From: Prevotellaceae bacterium UBA3627
Lineage (GTDB): Bacteria; Bacteroidota; Bacteroidia; Bacteroidales; Bacteroidaceae
Assembly: GCA_002373375.1 (NCBI GenBank)
Contig: DFLE01000040.1
Location: 1-10,965 of the forward strand
Length of the DNA: 10,965 nt
Direction: 5' to 3'
How positions within the stretch are numbered: position 1 is the stretch's first letter; every line of letters begins with the position of its first letter. A program made the translations under genes and the position numbers. Below are positions 1 through 6,754 of this stretch, piece by piece. The notes below the pieces were generated by a model. That model was not told the origin of the DNA. It did not search any database and was given only the letters and a program-made list of their open reading frames with translations.

Positions 1-2
1 AA

Positions 3-995
3 CCATCACAGAAGGTAATCGAGGCAGTAAAGAGTTTCGACCCTCAGACCCTCTGTTTCTATACACGTATATATGATGAGGGCAAGAAGAGCGTAATATC
101 AGTAAGGTTGAGCGAGATATACGGTATTCCCGAGGAACAGGTGCTGCTGACATACGGCGGCGAAGACCTGCTGAAGAATGCCATACACTACTTCCTGATG
201 AAGGGAGACAACACGAAAATCCTCATTCCTGAGTTCTCTTGGTGGTACTATAACCGCGTGGCATCAGAGTGTGACGGAACATTTGAGATGTACCCTCTGC
301 ATGAGAAGGATGATACTTTCGCCTATGATATCGACGAGGTAATAGAATACACCAACCGTGTGCATCCACGTATGTTGCTGCTGGCTTCACCTAACAATCC
401 TACCGGCAACGGACTGACACCTGAGGAGACCGGACGCATAATGGAGAACATTCCGTCTGACACCATGGTGCTCATTGACGAGGCTTACGCTTCGTTCATA
501 TCTGATGATACAGACTATATCGCTCCGCTGGTAAACAAGTACAGCAACTTGATTATATCACGCACGCTGTCTAAGTTCTACGGACTGCCTGGACTGCGCT
601 GCGGATTCGGATTTATAGGCAAGGGCCATGACCAGTTCCTCAGCTACACCAACAAGTACCTGGGTTACAACCGTTTCTCTGAGGCTGTGGCACTGGCTGC
701 ACTTGACAGTCACGACCACTACCGCAAGGTAGCCGACGAGATGGAGTGGGACCGCCAGTTGTTCAAGAAGGAACTGGGCTCTCGTCCTGGTTTCAAGGTA
801 TATAAGAGCGTGGCTAACTTCATTCTCATAAAGTATCCTACAGAGATTAAGGAGCGTCTGCAGAAGGCACTCGGCGAACAGAACTACAAGATTAAGTTCA
901 TGAGCGACAAGGGACTGGAGGACTGCCTGCGCATAACCCTCGGACGCAAGGAGCAGATACAAACCGTGGTTGACACCATTAAGAGCTTATTGTAA
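3..995 (+). CDS. PLP-dependent aminotransferase, HisC/CobD-like (class I/II fold), 5' truncated by window edge
   Basis: Fold-type I PLP enzyme related to histidinol-phosphate aminotransferase and threonine-phosphate decarboxylase. The frame is open from base 3 with no stop, and the residues before the TTG at 108 (including PQTLCFY and YDEGKKSV) fit the family. The gene therefore starts left of the window and TTG 108 is internal. About 330 residues are visible, and perhaps 30-40 N-terminal ones are missing compared with a ~350-residue HisC. Visible landmarks are the NNPTGN loop, the IDEAYASF strand carrying the Asp that contacts the pyridine nitrogen, and SRTLSKFYGLPGLRCG, whose Lys (codon 573-575) should bind PLP. 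A C-terminal RITLG Arg probably contacts a carboxylate or phosphate. The stop TAA is immediately followed by the ATG of the next gene, so the two are surely cotranscribed. True histidine biosynthesis looks unlikely next to a LicC-like gene. Transamination or decarboxylation of a phospho-amino acid is an inference. Confidence 0.85.
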   Translation, partial: PSQKVIEAVKSFDPQTLCFYTRIYDEGKKSVISVRLSEIYGIPEEQVLLTYGGEDLLKNAIHYFLMKGDNTKILIPEFSWWYYNRVASECDGTFEMYPLHEKDDTFAYDIDEVIEYTNRVHPRMLLLASPNNPTGNGLTPEETGRIMENIPSDTMVLIDEAYASFISDDTDYIAPLVNKYSNLIISRTLSKFYGLPGLRCGFGFIGKGHDQFLSYTNKYLGYNRFSEAVALAALDSHDHYRKVADEMEWDRQLFKKELGSRPGFKVYKSVANFILIKYPTEIKERLQKALGEQNYKIKFMSDKGLEDCLRITLGRKEQIQTVVDTIKSLL

Positions 996-1730
996 ATGAA
1001 GGCGGTAATACTTGCGGCGGGCATGGCTTCACGTCTGCGTCCGCTTACAGAACATACTCCCAAGTGCCTGCTCAGCATAGGCGAGCGACCACTGTTGCAG
1101 CGTTCCATGGACGCACTGATACAGGGTGGCATAAAGGATTTCGTCATCGTGACGGGATACCTGCATGAGATGATTGAGCAGTTTGTGGCTAAGACCTACG
1201 GCGACAGCATCAACGTGGAGTTTATACACAATGAGCTTTATGACTCTACCAACAATATCTACTCGCTGTGGTTGGCTCGTCCCGCCGTTGACGGTAAGGA
1301 CTTCCTGCTGCTTGACAGCGATCTGCTCTACGACCCTGCTATCATAAGGCAGGTTATGGAGTGCAGCGCTGCCAACGTTCTGACACTCATACGCCATGAA
1401 CTGGGCGAGGAGGAGATGAAGGTGGTATGTGACGCTCAGGGCACAATAAAAGAGATAAGCAAGGCGTGCTCACCATCGGCTGCTGCCGGCGAGAGCCTCG
1501 GCATAGAGAAGATCGGAACATCATACTCTACCGCACTGTATAAGGAACTGGAGCAGATGATGAACAATGAGCACCTTGAGAACAAGTTCTACGAGCTTGC
1601 GTTTGAGAGACTCATCCCACAGGGACACTCTTACAAGGTGGTAGATGTAACAGAGTTCTTCTCTTGCGAACTTGATACCGTGGAGGACTTTGAGAATGCC
1701 AAGGAGAAGATACCCGCAGATTTGTATTAA
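996..1730 (+). CDS. LicC-like nucleotidyltransferase (probable CTP:phospho-alcohol cytidylyltransferase)
   Basis: A 244-residue NTP-transferase-fold protein. The N-terminal motif ILAAGMASRLRPLTEHTPK is the nucleotide-binding signature with the conserved Lys. NNIYSLWLAR followed by FLLLDSDLLY (acidic DxD metal site, about residues 107-109) resembles pneumococcal LicC, which has a similar NNFYSLYL...VIDADN order. The C-terminal CELDTVEDFENA also parallels LicC's EIDSVQDYRKL. LicC makes CDP-choline from CTP and phosphocholine, and relatives activate other small phosphates or phosphonates. Sugar-1-phosphate specificity cannot be excluded. The start ATG directly follows the stop of the aminotransferase with zero spacing and no Shine-Dalgarno, as usual in Bacteroidetes. 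The likely cytoplasmic role is to activate the product of the upstream PLP enzyme for transfer to a lipid or surface glycan. The substrate is inferred, not visible. Confidence 0.8.
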   Translation: MKAVILAAGMASRLRPLTEHTPKCLLSIGERPLLQRSMDALIQGGIKDFVIVTGYLHEMIEQFVAKTYGDSINVEFIHNELYDSTNNIYSLWLARPAVDGKDFLLLDSDLLYDPAIIRQVMECSAANVLTLIRHELGEEEMKVVCDAQGTIKEISKACSPSAAAGESLGIEKIGTSYSTALYKELEQMMNNEHLENKFYELAFERLIPQGHSYKVVDVTEFFSCELDTVEDFENAKEKIPADLY

Positions 1731-1758
1731 GTCTCGAGGTCTCTATTTGATACAATAA

Positions 1759-1798
1759 AATAAGGAGTTAAGACATCACTTAGTCTTAACTCCTTATT
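1759..1798. terminator. Strong bidirectional hairpin terminator between convergent genes
   Basis: A perfect 16-bp inverted repeat (arms 1759-1774 and 1783-1798) encloses an 8-base loop. On the plus strand it is followed by CTTTTACTTT. On the minus strand it runs into TTTTATTG. It lies 28 bases after the cytidylyltransferase stop and can also stop minus-strand transcripts coming from the permease gene. Confidence 0.85.
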
Positions 1799-1961
1799 CT
1801 TTTACTTTACTTTTATTCTTTATTCTTTCAATACACCTTTTATACTTTACTCTTTATTCTTTATTCTTTCAATACACCTTTTACTCTTTACTCTTTATTC
1901 TTTACTCTTTATTCTTTCACTACACCTTTTATTCTTTACTCTTTACTCTTTATTCTTTATT
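1799..1961. repeat. Composite CTTTAYT heptamer satellite (VNTR-like)
   Basis: The stretch consists almost wholly of 7-base units CTTTATT or CTTTACT. They are interrupted three times by a 13-base spacer CTTTCAATACACC, at 1825-1837, 1866-1878 and (with CACTACACC) 1914-1926. The spacer copies are 41 and 48 bases apart, a difference of exactly one heptamer, which points to slippage gain or loss of units. The last heptamers (1948-1961) overlap the stop codon and final residues of the minus-strand permease gene. The unit is too short and too uninterrupted for a CRISPR array. This satellite and the hairpin together fill the 219-base gap between the two convergent genes. Confidence 0.85.
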
Positions 1962-3251
1962 CACTACTTCCTCCTTCTTTCCGAAGTTCGGGTCTATCTT
2001 CAGCATGGCTGTTACCACAAACGTTATGATACATGTACACATCACGATGATAAAGAACGTCTGATAACCTACGGCATCCTTTATCAAACCTGACACCATG
2101 CCTGGCAACATCAGTCCGAGATAGCTGATACCGGTGCAGATAGAATAGTGTGAGGTCTTATATTCTCCCTGACTGTAATATAACATATATAAGGTAAGCA
2201 CCGTGAAGCCCAGTCCGTAGCCAAACTGCTCAACGAAGAGGCATGAGCTGATGAGTGTCAGCCCCCAGCCTGTGGCTGCTGACGGCATGGCGTATGCAAG
2301 ATAGATATACACTGCGTCGGGCAGGGTTATGGCACATACCAACGGCCACAACCATTTCTTCATGCCGTCGCGGCTTACGAGAATGCCGCCGAGGATGCCG
2401 CCGAGCGTCAGGCCTATCAGTCCGACTGTGCCGTAAGCCAGTCCGTATTCCGTAGGAGCCATGCCCAGTCCACCGTCTGAGTTAGGACGCATGAGGAATG
2501 TCTTTGTCATCGTATTGAGCAATGCCTCAGGGAAACGATACAGAAGAAGGAATGCGATAACTACCAGGGTAGCCTTCAATGGGAATTTGGTAAAGAACGT
2601 CATCAACGTGCCTTTCAATCCCTTCCATACCTCTGCGGCACTGTCGCCGCTGCCCTTGTCTGCACTCGGCCGCGGCAACAGCCAGCAATGCCATAGCCAC
2701 ATGGCAATGAACAGTCCTGCCAAACCATAGAACACAAGGCTCCAGGTAAAGGCTATCCTGTTGCGGAAGAATACCTGCAAGGCTCCGGGTATAGCCACAA
2801 GCACGCTGTTACCGAATATCACTGCACAACGATAGAAAGTGTTTCTGATGCCGACGAAATAGGTCTGCGTATGCTCATCAAGGTCAAGCATATAGAATCC
2901 GTCAGCCGATATATCGTGAGTGGCACTGGCAAACGCCATAATAAAGAAACAGCACATAGTGCCCTGGAACCATGCCGGGGTGTTGAGTGTGAACGCCACG
3001 CCTGCCAAGGCAGCACCGATGAGAATCTGCATGGCAAGTATCCACCAGCGCTTAGTGCGCAGCAGGTCAATGAACGGACTCCACAACGGCTTTATTATCC
3101 ACGGAAGGTTCAGCCAACCGGTATATAATGCCAACTCAGTGTCGGTCAGTCCCATCTGCATATACATCACTGCTGCCACTGCTGTGACAAGCACATTAGG
3201 CAGTCCTTCCGCAAAATAAAGCGTTGGCACCCATGACCATGGATTTCTCAT
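1950..3251 (-). CDS. MFS permease, PAT family, AmpG-like
   Basis: A 433-residue integral inner-membrane protein with about 12 hydrophobic segments. It resembles E. coli AmpG, the permease that imports anhydro-muropeptides for cell-wall recycling. Shared landmarks are an N-terminal FAEGLPN (AmpG has FASGLP), KPLWSPFIDL near residues 54-63 (AmpG FLWSPLMDR), RRGWLL-like KRWWILAMQIL at 67-77, an ASATHDISADGF segment near 108-119 (AmpG ASQDIVFDA), and LYRFPEALLNTMTKTFL at 237-253 (AmpG LYKLGDAFAMSLTTTFL). AmpG-like PAT proteins are common in Bacteroidetes and not all import muropeptides; the divergent glycosidase would equally allow a sugar substrate. ATG 3251 is supported by a promoter about 65 bases upstream. 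The C-terminus (VVNKE, stop) is encoded inside the heptamer satellite. Transporter class is well supported; substrate is unknown. Confidence 0.85.
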   Translation of the reverse strand: MRNPWSWVPTLYFAEGLPNVLVTAVAAVMYMQMGLTDTELALYTGWLNLPWIIKPLWSPFIDLLRTKRWWILAMQILIGAALAGVAFTLNTPAWFQGTMCCFFIMAFASATHDISADGFYMLDLDEHTQTYFVGIRNTFYRCAVIFGNSVLVAIPGALQVFFRNRIAFTWSLVFYGLAGLFIAMWLWHCWLLPRPSADKGSGDSAAEVWKGLKGTLMTFFTKFPLKATLVVIAFLLLYRFPEALLNTMTKTFLMRPNSDGGLGMAPTEYGLAYGTVGLIGLTLGGILGGILVSRDGMKKWLWPLVCAITLPDAVYIYLAYAMPSAATGWGLTLISSCLFVEQFGYGLGFTVLTLYMLYYSQGEYKTSHYSICTGISYLGLMLPGMVSGLIKDAVGYQTFFIIVMCTCIITFVVTAMLKIDPNFGKKEEVVNKE

Positions 3252-3317
3252 ATCAATTCTTTATAAGTTATTATATTAGATTATTTGAAGGATTAACACC
3301 TCTATTATATATTGTCA

Positions 3318-3348
3318 CAAAGTTAATATTTTTTTTCCGAACAGCAAA
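3318..3348 (-). promoter_or_regulatory. Bacteroidetes-type promoter for the AmpG-like permease
   Basis: On the minus strand a perfect -7 element TAACTTTG (TAnnTTTG) covers 3325-3318. A TTTG -33 element at 3348-3345 is separated from it by 19 bases, within the normal range for the Bacteroidetes primary sigma factor. Transcription would begin near 3310, leaving a leader of about 60 bases before ATG 3251. Confidence 0.75.
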
Positions 3349-3433
3349 ACCACAAGACCGTAAAATAAAAGATATCTGTCACTAACTTGGATATTATTTT
3401 CCATATTATTACATCTTTTACAATAAAAATAAG

Positions 3434-3441
3434 TAACTTTG
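3434..3441 (+). promoter_or_regulatory. -7 element (TAnnTTTG) of the GH43 gene promoter
   Basis: TAACTTTG on the plus strand matches the Bacteroidetes -7 consensus and is identical to the -7 of the divergent permease promoter. No convincing TTTG -33 lies at the proper distance, only T-rich sequence around 3416-3419, so basal activity may be weak or activator-dependent. The expected start of transcription is near 3448, just 15-20 bases before ATG 3465. This argues against translation starting at TTG 3387, upstream of the promoter. Confidence 0.6.
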
Positions 3442-3464
3442 TAAAGAATGATTGGATAAATTAT

Positions 3465-5042
3465 ATGGTCATACGTTTCATATTCCTATTGCTCACTGTC
3501 ATGACAGTGGCGACTAACCTATCGGCAACCATCCCTCTCGACTGGGGCGACCAAGGTAACGGCACCTATCGTAACCCCGTGATTAACGCTGACTATTCTG
3601 ACCCCGACGTGATATGCGTGGGGGAGAAATACTATATGGTGGCGAGCGACTTCCACTTCATGGGCATGCAGATACTGGAGAGCCTTGACATGGTAAACTG
3701 GCGCATAGTAACACAAGTGTATAACCGCTTTGATATGCCTAAATGGGATACCAACGAACGCTATGCCGGCGGTTCGTGGGCTCCGGCGCTGCGCTATCAC
3801 GACGGCAAATACTGGATATTCTTCTGCACACCCCACGAGGGACTCTTCATGACGCAGGCAGAGAGGCCCGAAGGACCGTGGAGCCCGCTGCATTGCCTGA
3901 AGGCTGTGGAGAAGTGGGAAGACCCATGTCCTTTCTGGGACAGCGACGGCAGGGCTTACCTCGGGCGCAGCCAGCATGGTGCCGGACCGATAATACTGCA
4001 CCGCATGAGTGCTGACGGTCGCACACTGCTTGACGACGGCGTTACGATATACACCGGACCGGTGGCTGAGGGCACAAAGTTCCTCAAGCGTGGCGAGTGG
4101 TACTACCTCTCCATTCCCGAGGGAGGAGTGGGCGAGGGGTGGCAGACGGTATTGCGCTCAAGGAACATATACGGTCCATACGAAAGGAAGGTGGTATTGG
4201 AGCAAGGCACTACCCAAGTCAACGGTCCGCACCAAGGCGCTCTGGTCGATACACCGCAGGGCACATGGTGGTTCTATCACTTTCAGGAGACCGAGGCACT
4301 GGGACGCGTGGTGCACCTGCAGCCGGTGGAGTGGAAAGACGGATGGCCCATGATAGGCACCGACATTGACGGCAACGGCATTGGCGAACCCGTAATGCAG
4401 TGGCAGAAACCTCTCTTGCTATGCAAGCCATCGCTGCCCCAGACAAGCGATGACTTCAACGGTGGGCAGCTCTCGCCGCAATGGCAATGGAACCACAACC
4501 CTGCCAATGAGGCATGGTCGCTGACCGAGAACCCCGGTACGCTGACGCTCCACGCCTTGCAGTCAGAAAGTTTCATAAAGGCACGAAACACGCTGACGCA
4601 GAAGTGCATGGGCTACGACAGTGAGGCAACAGTAGAGATAGACTTCGCCCACCTTGCCGATGGCGGCAGGGCCGGCATAGCCTGTATGGGCAAGACCAAC
4701 GAACTCTTAGGCGTAAGGAAAGACGGCAACGCGCTGCAGCTATACCGCACCCTTTCTACCTTCAAGCAGAAAGACGGCACACCACCCACCGAGCGCGACA
4801 CCATGATATGCTCTCTCAGCGGCACTGCAAAGCTATGGCTGCGCATACACTTCAACGTCACAGCCAAGCAATTCACCTTCTCATACAGCACCGACGACAC
4901 CGTCTTCACCCCAGCCGCCGCCCCTTTCTACACCATCCGCGGCAACTGGAAAGGCATTCGCCTCGCACTATACCACTACAACACCCGTGCGGCAGAGGGG
5001 TATGTAAACATTGAAAATGTAAAATACAACATAAACAAATAA
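3465..5042 (+). CDS. Secreted GH43 family glycosidase (beta-xylosidase/alpha-L-arabinofuranosidase type)
   Basis: A 525-residue exported glycoside hydrolase. Residues 1-22 form a signal peptide (MVIRFIFLLLTV core, cleavage near LSA). The five-bladed propeller spans roughly 36-319 and shows the GH43 triad: Asp46 in ADYSDPDV (general base), Asp153 in WEDPCPF (pKa modulator) and Glu202 in GPVAEGTKF (general acid). The active-site GPHQGAL with His256 is also present. Residues about 329-525, starting DDFNGG, look like the C-terminal beta-sandwich found in many GH43 xylosidases. The overall pattern recalls the GH43_12 type, but the subfamily is not certain. The likely role is trimming xylo- or arabino-oligosaccharides in the periplasm or at the cell surface. 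The frame is open from TTG 3387, but ATG 3465 is preferred because it begins a clean signal peptide and follows the -7 element at 3434. No SusC/SusD genes adjoin it, so it is not in a recognisable polysaccharide utilisation locus here. Confidence 0.9.
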   Translation: MVIRFIFLLLTVMTVATNLSATIPLDWGDQGNGTYRNPVINADYSDPDVICVGEKYYMVASDFHFMGMQILESLDMVNWRIVTQVYNRFDMPKWDTNERYAGGSWAPALRYHDGKYWIFFCTPHEGLFMTQAERPEGPWSPLHCLKAVEKWEDPCPFWDSDGRAYLGRSQHGAGPIILHRMSADGRTLLDDGVTIYTGPVAEGTKFLKRGEWYYLSIPEGGVGEGWQTVLRSRNIYGPYERKVVLEQGTTQVNGPHQGALVDTPQGTWWFYHFQETEALGRVVHLQPVEWKDGWPMIGTDIDGNGIGEPVMQWQKPLLLCKPSLPQTSDDFNGGQLSPQWQWNHNPANEAWSLTENPGTLTLHALQSESFIKARNTLTQKCMGYDSEATVEIDFAHLADGGRAGIACMGKTNELLGVRKDGNALQLYRTLSTFKQKDGTPPTERDTMICSLSGTAKLWLRIHFNVTAKQFTFSYSTDDTVFTPAAAPFYTIRGNWKGIRLALYHYNTRAAEGYVNIENVKYNINK

Positions 5043-5090
5043 GGAAAAACGGAACTACTACTACAAATCACACCTTTATTCTATAATAAT

Positions 5091-6425
5091 ATGAAACATC
5101 TATCAAAAAAGATTTCGCTTACCTTTATTCTGCTACTGACCTCGTTATTATGTGGTGCACAAAGCATCGAGCAATATGACCTGCCACTTTCTGTGGCAGA
5201 CATAACGCCTAATGCTGACAGCACATATTTAGGTGTTGTCTTTGGAGAATTCCGTAAGAGTGGAAGGCTGAAAGACAACACGCAGTGCGGAATCTTTAAC
5301 CCGAAAACACATCAGATGACCTATATGTCAGATATACAAGGTTGGGGTAAAAACGCATTTTATTTTCTAAAAGAAGGCGCACTAATTGCCGCCACAAAAG
5401 AGAATAAGCTTGTGACAATAAAGTTTGTTGATGCTCAACAAAATGGCGTGATTTGGAGCAGTGACAACATACTTAGAGCTTATCACATATCAAAACCATT
5501 CGACTTGATATATACAAAATATCAAGACACCTTTGACAATAATTTCTATATACAACTAAAAAAAGCAAGTGATGGCGAGGTAATATGGAGAGAGAAATCC
5601 TCACACAGCAAGATATTCACAAAAGATTATATCATAGATATGGAAGAGTCAAATGACTCGTCTGAAGTATTTATTCTTTCACATAAGCTATTCAAATTCA
5701 ACATATATGAAGGAGTGAAGAAAGAATATAAATACAAAGAAGCATTAGAAAACGAGTTGTTTCGTTCTGACGATAGATTATTCCTTACAGAAAAGAAGCA
5801 ACTCACATGCCTTGATATGAACCTTGACACCCTGTGGACAAGGCAAGTTACACCATTCTCTTATCACCGTTTATTCGAGAAAGGAGACACTTTGTATCTG
5901 ATAAACAGGGGACTTATTTATCAGCCTGGACTATTCAATGGGATTACTGGCAAGTATGTTCCGCAATATAAAAAGACTCCGTATATATTGTCATTCAACA
6001 AGCAGACTGGAGAACAGATAGACTTTATTGAGCTGGACAGGAAGAAATACCCTGATGATATACATTATATTTATGTTGACAGTCATTTTTACTATCTTGA
6101 CACAGACTCCCAGAGTTTCCAGAAAGTATCAACAGGCAAAGACCAGATAATGATAGCCTTGCATAATGGAGACGTATGCATAACCGACAAAAAGCAGGAG
6201 ACAATAGACAAGTACGAAGACAAGAGGTGCTACAATGAGATGTTCAAGATAGATGATACGATATGTATTGGCAGGATATGTGACTATGACGACATGGACT
6301 TTTTCCTCATAAATGGCAAAGGTGACGTTACGCATCACTTTCCTAAGGGAACAAAGGAAGTATGCCATATAGGCAAAGAGATATTCTATTGTATAGACGG
6401 CAAGCTCTATGGTATGAAGCTATGA
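5091..6425 (+). CDS. Exported beta-propeller-like protein of unknown function
   Basis: A 444-residue protein that I do not recognise as a named family. Residues 1-23 are a signal peptide (LTFILLLTSLLCGAQ), probably cut after GAQ. The Cys has Leu before it, which makes a lipobox unlikely. The body is rich in short beta-strands with recurring PQQ/WD-like blade phrases: GEVIWRE, LDMNLDTLWTRQ, LSFNKQTGEQID and FFLINGKGDVTHHF. A propeller of the 'dictionary of observations' type is therefore a reasonable inference, but no catalytic or metal site is visible. The gene is clearly more AT-rich than the upstream GH43 gene and its codons differ, suggesting separate origin. The 48-base gap before it has no TAnnTTTG element, so it may be read from the GH43 promoter. 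It ends ahead of a small hairpin. A role in binding or sensing in the periplasm is possible but unproven. Confidence 0.75.
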   Translation: MKHLSKKISLTFILLLTSLLCGAQSIEQYDLPLSVADITPNADSTYLGVVFGEFRKSGRLKDNTQCGIFNPKTHQMTYMSDIQGWGKNAFYFLKEGALIAATKENKLVTIKFVDAQQNGVIWSSDNILRAYHISKPFDLIYTKYQDTFDNNFYIQLKKASDGEVIWREKSSHSKIFTKDYIIDMEESNDSSEVFILSHKLFKFNIYEGVKKEYKYKEALENELFRSDDRLFLTEKKQLTCLDMNLDTLWTRQVTPFSYHRLFEKGDTLYLINRGLIYQPGLFNGITGKYVPQYKKTPYILSFNKQTGEQIDFIELDRKKYPDDIHYIYVDSHFYYLDTDSQSFQKVSTGKDQIMIALHNGDVCITDKKQETIDKYEDKRCYNEMFKIDDTICIGRICDYDDMDFFLINGKGDVTHHFPKGTKEVCHIGKEIFYCIDGKLYGMKL

Positions 6426-6445
6426 TGATAACATCCTTGTCAAAT

Positions 6446-6470
6446 AAGGATTTTTCAATCCTTTAGTTTT
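6446..6470 (+). terminator. Weak hairpin followed by T-run after the propeller gene
   Basis: Arms AAGGAT (6446-6451) and ATCCTT (6458-6463) enclose a 6-base loop, followed by TAGTTTTTC. The stem is only 6 bp, so termination may be incomplete. A second ATCCTT at 6433-6438 could pair with the same AAGGAT arm instead. Confidence 0.45.
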
Positions 6471-6481
6471 TCTATTATTAT

Positions 6482-6513
6482 TTTGAGGTTTCATAAAAAA
6501 GTTTGTAAATTTG
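6482..6513 (+). promoter_or_regulatory. Bacteroidetes-type promoter of the DUF3791/DUF3990 operon
   Basis: A TTTG -33 element at 6482-6485 and a perfect -7 element TAAATTTG at 6506-6513 are separated by 20 bases. This is the best promoter match on the plus strand. The predicted transcription start near 6520 leaves a leader of about 19 bases before ATG 6539. No operator palindrome is evident around it. Confidence 0.8.
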
Positions 6514-6538
6514 CATATAGGAACAAAACCAAAAAGAC

Positions 6539-6754
6539 ATGAGCAAGTACGAGATACCATATCTGACGGCATGCATACAGGCCTTCGGCAGGCGGTTTGC
6601 CATGACGCGACAGGCAGCCTTCCAATATCTGCACAAGTATAAAGGAATCTCTTTCCTCATAGAATTCTATGATGTGGAGCATCTGCAGTCTATGGATGAC
6701 ACTATAGACGACCTGCTTGTTGTATGCAAAAAAAATGGAGGAACGTTGGCATGA
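6539..6754 (+). CDS. DUF3791 domain small protein
   Basis: A 71-residue soluble, mostly helical protein. The second half, with FLIEFYDVEHLQSMDD and ending DLLVVCKKNGG, carries what I recall as the DUF3791 signature (a Tyr-Asp-x-x-His segment, then a conserved acidic DDTIDDLL stretch and a terminal GG). DUF3791 proteins are often found just upstream of DUF3990 genes, as here. Function is unknown, but small size, first position in the operon and coupling to an ADP-ribosyltransferase-like partner fit an antitoxin, inhibitor or adaptor role; this is an inference. The start ATG lies about 19 bases after the predicted transcription start. The stop TGA shares ATGA (6751-6754) with the next start codon. 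Confidence 0.8.
   Translation: MSKYEIPYLTACIQAFGRRFAMTRQAAFQYLHKYKGISFLIEFYDVEHLQSMDDTIDDLLVVCKKNGGTLA

Noticed and set aside
108..110. TTG as start codon of the aminotransferase
   Set aside because: The frame stays open back to base 3 with family-like residues, so the codon is internal to a gene cut by the window edge.
558..962. Minus-strand open reading antisense to the aminotransferase
   Set aside because: Overlaps a strongly supported gene, has no promoter or family resemblance.
1799..1961. CRISPR-like array
   Set aside because: The units are 7-base microsatellites with near-identical spacers, not 25-40 base repeats with unique spacers, and no cas genes are present.
3387..3464. 26-residue N-terminal extension of the GH43 protein from TTG 3387
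   Set aside because: It lies upstream of and across a TAnnTTTG -7 element, and the signal peptide begins cleanly at ATG 3465.
4009..4353. Long alternative-frame open readings inside GH43 (also 3519-4001 and 4283-4609, minus strand)
   Set aside because: Shadows of a GC-rich gene whose own frame carries full GH43 motifs; their translations look like Arg/His/Cys-rich noise.
5060..5090. CACACCTTTATTCT near the propeller start as a copy of the heptamer satellite
   Set aside because: Only a short stretch resembles the satellite's ACACCTTTTATTCT, with no heptamer repetition; probably chance in AT-rich DNA.
6724..6750. Longer start for the DUF3990 protein at ATG 6724
   Set aside because: ATG 6751 has the GGAGG site at proper spacing, the ATGA overlap and the family's LYHGT at its very start.
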